Source: Planctomycetes bacterium UBA2386 | GTDB lineage: Bacteria > Planctomycetota > UBA1135 > UBA2386 | Length of the DNA stretch: 14,342 nt | Reading direction: 5' to 3' | Assembly: GCA_002343845.1 (NCBI GenBank) | Contig: DDSQ01000076.1 | Span: 12,737-27,078, forward strand | Shown here: positions 9,045-14,342 of the stretch, in pieces | How positions within the stretch are numbered: the stretch's first letter is position 1 | Layout of the letters: the number at the start of each line of letters is the position of its first letter | The notes under the pieces: generated by a model | What the model saw: only the letters and a program-made list of their open reading frames with translations | What the model was told of the DNA's origin: nothing | Database searches by the model: none | Translations under genes and position numbers: made by a program

Positions 9045-11081
9045 TCAGGGCCGCAGCGGCACGAGCACGCTCGCGGCAAGACCCGGATCGCCGCGTTGCT
9101 GCAGCGTCGTGCACAAGACGCGCAGCGACGGCTCCAGCGACACCGGGCGCGACTCGCCGTCGACGACGAGTTCGAGCGGCACCGTCAGGTCGGCGATCCG
9201 CGCGTCGAGCCACGCCTGCGCGCCCGGGACGCCGCTCGTCGTCACCGCGAGGCGCTTGCCGTCGAGCCGCGCGTCGATGCGCCCGCCGCGCGACGGCGTC
9301 GGCGCATGCAGCCAGTAGTGGTCGCGCACCACGCCGTCCGTGAGCTGCCAATGCAGCGCGCGCGGCGGCGCCACGCGCACCTTGCCCACCAGGTCCGCGA
9401 GCAGATCGCGGTCGGGCAAGCCGGTGTGGCCGTTCTTCTCGACCAGCGTGAACGTCGTCGCGTAGCGCCCCGCGTGCTCCTTCTGCAGTTCGCCGAGCCG
9501 CGCCGCGAACGCTTCGCAGCGTTCACGCCGCCCGTACGCCGTGTCGCGACCACCGACCATGAACGAGAACGCCAGCGTGTGCAGCCCGACCGGTGACGAC
9601 TCGCCGTCGGTGGGCGCGGCGGCACTCGCGTGCACCGCTGCGAAGCGGTGCGGCAGCTTCGGCCCCAGTGCGAACGCGCCGTAGCCGCCGTGGCTGTAGC
9701 CGATCGCGATCACGCGCTCCGGATCGACGTCGCCGCAGACCACGAACTGCCGGACCAGGCGTTCGAACAGCGGGTAGAAGTAGTCGGTGTAGAAGCCGTT
9801 CCACTCGTCGGTCGGCGCCCGCAGCGCGCAGTACAGGTAGCCGCCGGCCTGCGGCTGGTCGCGGTAGTAGACCTGCATGTGGCGCCACTGGCCGTCGTTG
9901 ACCTCCTTCTTGACGCCGCCGCCGCCGTGCATCGCGACCACGAGCGGCCAGCCGTTCGCGGGCCGTTCACCGACCGCGCGCACCACGTACGGACTCTCGT
10001 GGCTCCCGGTGCGCACGCGGTTCGCCGCGAAGTCCGCCTGCAGCGCCGCCCGTTCCGCGGCCTTCCACGCCGCGAACGCGATCGCGCGCAGCCGCGCGTC
10101 GCCGGCCGGCGTGCGTAGTTCGGCGTCGAGGTTGCGGTCGAACTCGAACTTCGCCTGCCGCGCCGCGTCGGCCGCGAAGAACCGTTCGCACTGCGCGCGC
10201 AAGCCATCGTCGCCCTGCACCCGGGCGGCAGCGACGTAGCGCGCGGTCTCGTCGGTCCCCCACGCCAGCACGGAACGCGTCCAACCGAGCGGGAAGCGCT
10301 GCCCGGAGGCCGCGAACGACACCGCCCAGACGCGGTTCTCCGCGGCCGCGTCCGCGCAGAGTGCGGCGTCGGCGACGAACCAGCCGCGGTCGAGCCCCGC
10401 TGGATCCGGTTCGTCGGCGCCGACGAAGCGCCAGGCAGCTCCGTCCCAGACCTCGACCCAGGTGTGGTTGCCCTGCTTGTGCGGCCAGCGCACCGACACG
10501 AGCCGAGCCGGCACGCAGCACGCGCGGCACGCGTCGGCGAGCAGAATCGACAAGCCGGTGCAACTCGCCTTGCCCTGCGCGATCGACTCGCTCGGCGCCT
10601 GGTCGGCGCGCGCGCGCCCGGTCGAGTAGTGCACGTTCAGCAGGCCGAAGATCGTCTCATTGAGTTTCTTCGCGGCCTCGCCGGGCGTCGTGCAATCGCG
10701 CACCAGCGGCAGGAAGCGGGCCTGGAAGTCGGTGCGCCAGTGCTCGCGGCGCTCGTTCGCCTGCGCGTAGGGAACGACGTAGCCGAGGAACAGCGCGTCG
10801 GGCAGGGCCGCCCCCCACGGCACCGCGGCGCGCGCCTCGTGCGCCAGGCGGACTTCGCGAAGGAGGAACTCCGGGTCGAGCGTGCCGGCGTCTTCGTCGG
10901 GCAGGTTCTCGATCAAGAACCGCAACGCGGCCTCGTGCTCGCGCGGAACGGCGGCAAGGGCCTGTCGCATCGCAGCCGCGTGCGGTCCGAAGCGATCCAG
11001 CGCAGCGGCGAGGTCGGGGTCGACGTCTTGCGCGGCCGCCGCAGCGGCGAGGAGCAACAGCGGCAGGCAGGAGCGTCGCAT
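9045..11081 (-). CDS. Secreted transglutaminase-like / serine esterase fusion protein
   Basis: The 678-residue product begins with a signal peptide (RRSCLPLLLLAAAAAAQ, cleavage near 17-18). An N-terminal helical region leads into a transglutaminase-like domain with the Cys-His-Asp triad visible as GKASCTGLS (C174), GNHTWVEVWD (H206) and FVGADEP (D223). From about 365 to 565 follows an alpha/beta hydrolase domain of the PHB-depolymerase/esterase type: LVVAMHGGGG, IAIGYSHGGYGAF (S463), MVGGRDTAYG (D512) and EKNGHTGLP (H552). The last ~110 residues look like beta-rich appended sequence. The set suggests an exported enzyme acting on a polymer or peptide/ester linkage; the substrate is unknown. 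The ATG at 11081 directly precedes the signal peptide; a TACAAG hexamer ends 7 bases upstream and no Shine-Dalgarno site is present. Confidence 0.85.
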   Translation of the reverse strand: MRRSCLPLLLLAAAAAAQDVDPDLAAALDRFGPHAAAMRQALAAVPREHEAALRFLIENLPDEDAGTLDPEFLLREVRLAHEARAAVPWGAALPDALFLGYVVPYAQANERREHWRTDFQARFLPLVRDCTTPGEAAKKLNETIFGLLNVHYSTGRARADQAPSESIAQGKASCTGLSILLADACRACCVPARLVSVRWPHKQGNHTWVEVWDGAAWRFVGADEPDPAGLDRGWFVADAALCADAAAENRVWAVSFAASGQRFPLGWTRSVLAWGTDETARYVAAARVQGDDGLRAQCERFFAADAARQAKFEFDRNLDAELRTPAGDARLRAIAFAAWKAAERAALQADFAANRVRTGSHESPYVVRAVGERPANGWPLVVAMHGGGGVKKEVNDGQWRHMQVYYRDQPQAGGYLYCALRAPTDEWNGFYTDYFYPLFERLVRQFVVCGDVDPERVIAIGYSHGGYGAFALGPKLPHRFAAVHASAAAPTDGESSPVGLHTLAFSFMVGGRDTAYGRRERCEAFAARLGELQKEHAGRYATTFTLVEKNGHTGLPDRDLLADLVGKVRVAPPRALHWQLTDGVVRDHYWLHAPTPSRGGRIDARLDGKRLAVTTSGVPGAQAWLDARIADLTVPLELVVDGESRPVSLEPSLRVLCTTLQQRGDPGLAASVLVPLRP

Positions 11082-11088
11082 GCGCGCT

Positions 11089-11094
11089 CTTGTA
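11089..11094 (-). promoter_or_regulatory. Possible -10 element of the transglutaminase/esterase gene
   Basis: TACAAG reads on the minus strand and ends 7 bases before the ATG at 11081. No clear -35 hexamer is seen. With this spacing the transcript would begin at or near the ATG. Confidence 0.3.
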
Positions 11095-11190
11095 GCGACT
11101 CGGGGCACTGCGATCGCCTGCGGGCTGGCGAGCGGCGCGCGGCAGCCCCCCTCGCGCCTCGTCTCCAGACGCCCGGCGGCAGCACTGCGC

Positions 11191-11206
11191 CGCTGACGCG
11201 TCAGCG
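11191..11206. repeat. Perfect 16-base palindrome at the end of the membrane-protein gene
   Basis: CGCTGACGCGTCAGCG is identical to its reverse complement and overlaps the stop codon (11201-11203) of the four-TM protein gene. It could be a protein-binding site or a short hairpin at the 3' end. No T-run follows on the minus strand, so a standard intrinsic terminator is not supported. Confidence 0.4.
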
Positions 11207-11581
11207 CGGCGTGCCGTGGGCGAACATCCACAGCCCGGTCGTCGTCGCCAGGGCGACCGCCAGCAGCCAGACGACGATCGCCGCGCGGTGCCAGTTGCGC
11301 GCCCGCGGACGGCGCCAGTACCAGATGCCACTCGCGATCACCGGCAACGCCAGGAGCCCGCCCGCCTTCGCGCACGGCAGGTGGATCGCCTTCACGTCGG
11401 CGGGGAAGTCGTAGCGCGCCAGCAACTGCTCGGTCAGCACGATCGTCAGCGCCAGCGACGCCATCGTCAGCGGGCCGGTCAGCAGGTGCAGCCGTCGGCG
11501 GCCGCGCAGCCCCGATGCCAGCGTCACGACCAGCAGCAGGACCGTGAGCACGAACGAGAGCCAGAAGCCGAGCGCTGCCAT
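11201..11581 (-). CDS. Small four-TM membrane protein with histidines near TM ends
   Basis: The 126-residue protein has four hydrophobic segments at about 5-23, 33-52, 68-88 and 99-120, with Arg-rich loops (RGRRR at 26-30, RRPRAR at 90-95) that fit a cytoplasmic side. Histidines H32, H67 and H98 each sit at the start of a segment, with H122 at the end of the last one; such placement is seen in b-type haem membrane proteins, but no definite family is recognised. The pattern HLLTGPLT and NWHRAAIVVW looks conserved-protein-like, not random. It starts at ATG 11581, back to back with ribH over 73 bases, and ends 119 bases before the transglutaminase/esterase gene on the same strand. Function unknown. 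Confidence 0.7.
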   Translation of the reverse strand: MAALGFWLSFVLTVLLLVVTLASGLRGRRRLHLLTGPLTMASLALTIVLTEQLLARYDFPADVKAIHLPCAKAGGLLALPVIASGIWYWRRPRARNWHRAAIVVWLLAVALATTTGLWMFAHGTPR

Positions 11582-11642
11582 GCGCGGCCATGCTGCGCGA
11601 CGGGCGCTTGCGGCGGAAGCGTGAACTCGTCTCGCCCGCCCC

Positions 11643-11648
11643 TACGCT
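11643..11648 (+). promoter_or_regulatory. Possible -10 element of ribH
   Basis: TACGCT ends 6 bases before the ribH ATG (11655). No Shine-Dalgarno site is present in the gap, so a leaderless transcript is plausible. No good -35 is seen at standard spacing. Confidence 0.35.
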
Positions 11649-11654
11649 GCCGCC

Positions 11655-12128
11655 ATGGTCCACGTCCTGCACGGCGCCCCACGTTCGCTGCCGACCCGCG
11701 TCGGCGTCGCCGTCGCCCGCTTCAACGAGGTCGTCACCGAACGTCTGCTCGAGGGCGCGCTCGCGACGCTGCGCGCACACGGCGTGCGCGACGACGACGT
11801 CACGGTCGTCTGGGTGCCCGGCGCTTTCGAACTGCCGGCCGCGTGCCGGTGGCTCGCGGCGACGGGCAAGGTCGACGCGCTGGTGATGCTCGGCGCGGTC
11901 GTGCGTGGCGGCACCGACCACTACGAGTACGTGTGCACAGGCGTGACCGACGGCGCGATGCGGGTCGGCCTCGAGACCGGGCTGCCGCTCGGCTTCGGGG
12001 TACTGACGTGCGCCGAGATGGAACAAGCGCTCGCGCGCGCCGGCGGCGACCACGGCAACAAGGGAAGCGACGCTGCCATCGCCGCGTTGACGATGGCGGA
12101 TCTGCGCGCCCAGCTCCGCGCCAGGTGA
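11655..12128 (+). CDS. ribH: 6,7-dimethyl-8-ribityllumazine synthase
   Basis: This enzyme joins 5-amino-6-ribitylamino-uracil with 3,4-dihydroxy-2-butanone-4-phosphate in the penultimate step of riboflavin synthesis, in the cytoplasm, usually as a pentamer or icosahedral shell. The 157-residue protein has the family landmarks in order: ARFNE at 21-25, WVPGAFELP at 53-61, GAVVRGGTDHYEYV at 80-93 with the catalytic H89, GFGVLTCAEMEQAL at 113-126, and AGGDHGNKG at 129-137. Length is normal. No FMN-riboswitch-like leader and no other rib gene are present in the window. It is followed by nusB after 79 bases, a very common bacterial pairing. Confidence 0.97.
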   Translation: MVHVLHGAPRSLPTRVGVAVARFNEVVTERLLEGALATLRAHGVRDDDVTVVWVPGAFELPAACRWLAATGKVDALVMLGAVVRGGTDHYEYVCTGVTDGAMRVGLETGLPLGFGVLTCAEMEQALARAGGDHGNKGSDAAIAALTMADLRAQLRAR

Positions 12129-12142
12129 CCACGCGCGAGTGG

Positions 12143-12170
12143 TTGATCGTTCGCGCCTGACGGCTAGCCT
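12143..12170 (+). promoter_or_regulatory. Possible sigma-70-type promoter of nusB
   Basis: TTGATC (12143-12148) and TAGCCT (12165-12170) are separated by 16 bases in the ribH-nusB gap, the best -35/-10 pair seen in the window. It would give a leader of about 30 bases and let nusB be transcribed apart from ribH. Confidence 0.45.
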
Positions 12171-12207
12171 TGGCAGCCGTTCCTCCGGCCCACGCCACGC
12201 TCTTTCC

Positions 12208-12711
12208 ATGACCGCCCCCGTTCGTCGCCGCACGCGCGCTCGCGAGATCGCCATGCAGGTGTTGTTCCAGTTCGACGTGCGAGGCACCGGTTATGCGACG
12301 GAGGTTGGCCGAACGACGGCGCAGTTGTGCGCCGAGGACGGCGAGGCGGCGGCCGACGTCGTCGAGTTCGCGGCGAAGCTGGTCGACGGCACGCTGCAAC
12401 ACCGCGAGGCGATCGACAAGCGGCTGCAGGGCGTGACGCGCAACTGGGATCTGCGTCGCATGGCGAACGTCGACCGCAACGTGCTGCGCATGGCGGTCTA
12501 CGAGCTGATGTTCTGCACCGACGTGCCGCCCAAGGTCGCGATCAACGAGGCGATCGACCTCGGCAAGAAGTTCTCCACCGCGAACTCGGGCGGTTTCGTC
12601 AACGGCATCCTCGACCGCATCCGCATCGACCTCGAGCGGGAGCGCAGCCAGCCGGCAGCCCCCCCGCCACCGTCGACGGGCGCCACCGGGGCCGCGGAAG
12701 CTCCGGGCTGA
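12208..12711 (+). CDS. nusB: Transcription antitermination factor NusB
   Basis: NusB binds the boxA RNA with NusE (ribosomal protein S10) and supports antitermination on rRNA operons. The 167-residue protein shows the all-helical family signature: RRRTRAREIAMQVLFQFD near the N-terminus (6-23), LVDGTLQHREAIDKRL (58-73), WDLRRMANVDRNVLRMAVYEL (80-100), PPKVAINEAIDLGKKFST (107-124) and FVNGILDRI (130-138). The last 20 residues form a Pro/Ala-rich tail beyond the usual end. The ATG at 12208 was chosen because the family N-terminus begins there; an in-frame ATG at 12139 would add 23 unconserved residues and cover the likely promoter. It lies between ribH and ftsY on the same strand. Confidence 0.96.
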   Translation: MTAPVRRRTRAREIAMQVLFQFDVRGTGYATEVGRTTAQLCAEDGEAAADVVEFAAKLVDGTLQHREAIDKRLQGVTRNWDLRRMANVDRNVLRMAVYELMFCTDVPPKVAINEAIDLGKKFSTANSGGFVNGILDRIRIDLERERSQPAAPPPPSTGATGAAEAPG

Positions 12712-12727
12712 CACGCCCGGATCGTTG

Positions 12728-12753
12728 CCGCCGCCGCCGGTGCGGCGCACACT
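12728..12753 (+). promoter_or_regulatory. Possible ftsY promoter / inverted-repeat region
   Basis: CACACT (12748-12753) lies 14 bases before the ftsY ATG, and a TTGCCG is present near 12725-12730 at about 17 bases from it. A GGCGC...GCGCC inverted repeat (12744-12761) surrounds the -10-like hexamer, resembling the site before the alpha/beta hydrolase gene. Confidence 0.3.
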
Positions 12754-12767
12754 GACGCGCCTCCCCC

Positions 12768-13691
12768 ATGGTGTTCGGCAAGTTGCTCGGCGCGCTGAAG
12801 AAGACGCGCGATGTCCTGACCGCGGGTCTCGCACGCCTGTTCCACGGCCGGCAGCTCGACGAGGCGTTCCTCGACGAACTCGAACAGGTGCTCTACCACG
12901 GCGATCTCGGCCCGGTCGGCACGCGCATCGTCGACGAGCTGAAGGCGGCGTGGAAGAAGCGCGAGGTCAAGGACATCGCCGAGGTGCCGGCGTTCCTGCG
13001 CGCGCGGCTGCTGCGACTGCTCGCCGGCAGTGAAGCGCCGCTCGGTCGCGCCGCGAGCGGCCCGACCGTGGTGATGATCGTCGGCGTCAACGGCGCCGGG
13101 AAGACGACGTCGATCGCCAAGCTCGCGCGCTTCCTGCAGCAGCAGGGACGCAGCGTGATGCTCGGAGCCGGCGACACGTTCCGCGCCGCCGCCGTCGAGC
13201 AGCTCACGCTGTGGGCCGGGCGCCTCGGCATCCCGATCGTCAAGCAGGCGACCGGAGCCGACCCAGCCGCCGTCGCGTTCGATGCGGTGTCGGCCGCGAT
13301 CGCCCGCAAGGTCGACTACCTGCTGCTCGACACCGCGGGCCGCCTGCACACGCAGAAGAACTTGATGACCGAGCTCGAGAAGATCGTGCGCGTGGTCAAG
13401 AAGCAGTTGCCGGACGCGCCGCACGAGACGCTGCTGGTGCTCGACGCGACGACCGGGCAGAACGCGATCCGCCAGGCGAGCGAGTTCCAGAAGAGCGCGC
13501 CGGTGAGCGGGCTCCTGCTCGCGAAGATGGACGGCACCGCCAAGGGCGGTGCTCTGTTCGGCATCCGCGAGGTGCTTCCGGTGCCGGTCAAATTCCTCGG
13601 CGTCGGCGAGGGCATCGAGGACCTCGAGCCGTTCGCCAGCGCCGCCTACGTCGACGCGATCCTGCAGTTCGAAGCCGGCAAGACCGCATGA
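12768..13691 (+). CDS. ftsY: Signal recognition particle receptor FtsY
   Basis: FtsY is the SRP receptor GTPase that docks ribosome-SRP complexes at the membrane for co-translational insertion of membrane proteins. The 307-residue protein has an amphipathic N-terminus, a helical N domain (about 20-90) and an NG GTPase domain with GVNGAGKTTS (106-115, P-loop), GAGDTFRAAA (133-142), DTAGR (188-192), AKMDGTAKGG (252-261) and GVGEGIEDLEPF (278-289). The G4 motif reads AKMD where most family members have TKLD; the Lys and Asp that recognise guanine are kept. There is no long acidic A domain. ATG at 12768 directly precedes the conserved start, without a Shine-Dalgarno site. The stop overlaps the start of the next gene. 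Confidence 0.97.
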   Translation: MVFGKLLGALKKTRDVLTAGLARLFHGRQLDEAFLDELEQVLYHGDLGPVGTRIVDELKAAWKKREVKDIAEVPAFLRARLLRLLAGSEAPLGRAASGPTVVMIVGVNGAGKTTSIAKLARFLQQQGRSVMLGAGDTFRAAAVEQLTLWAGRLGIPIVKQATGADPAAVAFDAVSAAIARKVDYLLLDTAGRLHTQKNLMTELEKIVRVVKKQLPDAPHETLLVLDATTGQNAIRQASEFQKSAPVSGLLLAKMDGTAKGGALFGIREVLPVPVKFLGVGEGIEDLEPFASAAYVDAILQFEAGKTA

Positions 13692-14342
13692 ACGCGCCGG
13701 CAGAACCGGCCAGAACCGCCGTCCCAGGCGTCGTGACGTGGGTGTTCCTCGTGCTGCTGGTCCTGCCGCTCGATCCGTTCTGGCTCGACGCCGAGCAGGC
13801 GCGGCGCGGGTTGCTGCTGGTGCTCGCGGGAACGGCGCTCGCCCTCGTGCGCCCGCGCGCCATCGTCGGCGAACGCTGGCTGCACACGTTCGCGGGCGTG
13901 CTGCTGGTCGCCGCCGCCGTGGCCTGGCTCGCCGACACCGGGGACCTGCCGTCGTTCCACGGCTGGGACGCCCTGTTCCGCATCGCCCACTGGGCAGCGT
14001 TGTTCGTCGCCATGCGACTCGGTGCGGCGAGCGACATGGTCGCGACCGGGCGGGCGTTCACGGTCCTGCTGCTCGTGACGTCGGCATTCGGTCTGCTGCA
14101 GCGCCTCGGGCTCGCCGAGATCGCCGGCCACGGCGTCGCGCACGAACCGGTGTCGGTGTTCGGCAACCTCAACGTCGCCGCCGAGTGGACCGCAGTCGCC
14201 GCTGCGGTGGTCGCCACCAGCGCTCCCTCGCTCACCGGCGCGTTCCGTTCGCTCGCGTGGCTCGCCATCCTGCTCGCCGGCGCCTACACGCTCGTCAACG
14301 GGTCGCGGTCGGGTCTCGTCGCGCTGCCGCTCGGCCTGCTGC
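13688..14342 (+). CDS. O-antigen ligase/polymerase-like membrane protein (partial)
   Basis: The frame runs from ATG 13688, which overlaps the ftsY stop (ATGA), to the window edge, giving 218 codons without a stop. It encodes multiple hydrophobic segments from about residue 14 onward, with a SVFGNLNVAAEW motif (about 156-167) and LVNGSRSGLVALPLG near the end of the visible part. These match the conserved GNxN and GSRxG signatures of the Wzy/WaaL O-antigen ligase superfamily, which transfer or polymerise surface glycans at the membrane. The overlap suggests translational coupling with ftsY, although a functional link is not obvious. The C-terminal half with the large periplasmic loop is beyond the window, so ligase and polymerase cannot be told apart. 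Confidence 0.8.
   Translation, partial: MNAPAEPARTAVPGVVTWVFLVLLVLPLDPFWLDAEQARRGLLLVLAGTALALVRPRAIVGERWLHTFAGVLLVAAAVAWLADTGDLPSFHGWDALFRIAHWAALFVAMRLGAASDMVATGRAFTVLLLVTSAFGLLQRLGLAEIAGHGVAHEPVSVFGNLNVAAEWTAVAAAVVATSAPSLTGAFRSLAWLAILLAGAYTLVNGSRSGLVALPLGLL

Noticed and set aside
6734..9079. Long minus-strand frame with Arg/Ser repeats, resembling an RS-domain protein
   Set aside because: The Arg/Ser runs are the reverse reading of the RRDE codons of the EF-hand gene; no start or domain supports it.
11109..11116. GCGATCGC octamer, the HIP1 motif of cyanobacteria
   Set aside because: A single copy is expected by chance in such GC-rich DNA, and nothing else suggests a cyanobacterium.
11582..11654. 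Possible FMN riboswitch before ribH
   Set aside because: The gap is only 73 bases, shared with a divergent gene, and shows none of the conserved RFN element segments.
11082..12287. Upstream extension of the transglutaminase/esterase frame through the membrane-protein and ribH regions
   Set aside because: It is antisense to ribH and out of frame with the four-TM gene. The signal peptide at 11081 marks the real start.

Overview
The window is a very GC-rich bacterial chromosome segment, coding on both strands almost throughout. Gene content and style (a PrkA kinase/DUF444 pair, a WDG/PNGDL-type beta-propeller secreted protein, secreted EF-hand and M28/QC-like proteins, scarce Shine-Dalgarno sites) point to a Planctomycetota-like organism. 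That assignment is an inference from style; there is no rRNA or other marker here that proves it. No tRNA, rRNA, CRISPR array, transposase, phage gene or recognisable defence system was found.

Layout. 1-1345 (-): C-terminally truncated (by the window edge) secreted beta-propeller protein. 1525-4666 (-): two-gene operon prkA (serine kinase/AAA+) then a DUF444/YeaH-type vWA protein, the classic partner pair of a stress/stationary-phase signalling module; the third usual partner, SpoVR, is not adjacent. 4667-4792: divergent promoter region. 4793-6870 (+): two tandem paralogous M28/glutaminyl-cyclase-like zinc enzymes, the first a lipoprotein and the second with an N-terminal membrane or lipoprotein signal. 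6889-7188 (-): small two-TM protein. 7189-7507: mostly non-coding, holding a remnant of a response-regulator receiver domain on the minus strand and, right before the next gene, a perfect inverted repeat. 7508-8299 (+): alpha/beta hydrolase. 8412-9035 (+): secreted two-EF-hand protein with an Arg/Asp/Glu repeat linker. 9045-11081 (-): large secreted protein joining a transglutaminase-like domain to a serine-esterase domain. 11201-11581 (-): small four-TM, histidine-containing membrane protein. 11655-14342 (+): ribH (lumazine synthase), nusB, ftsY and a truncated O-antigen-ligase-like membrane protein.

How they relate. The ribH-nusB neighbourhood is a widespread housekeeping arrangement; ftsY follows after a short gap, and the ligase-like gene overlaps ftsY by 4 bases. 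The left and middle parts are dominated by exported hydrolases and repeat proteins. The most notable signals are the fusion hydrolase, the tandem QC-like pair, the truncated receiver-domain remnant, and -10-like hexamers only 6-14 bases before several start codons, which suggest leaderless mRNAs.
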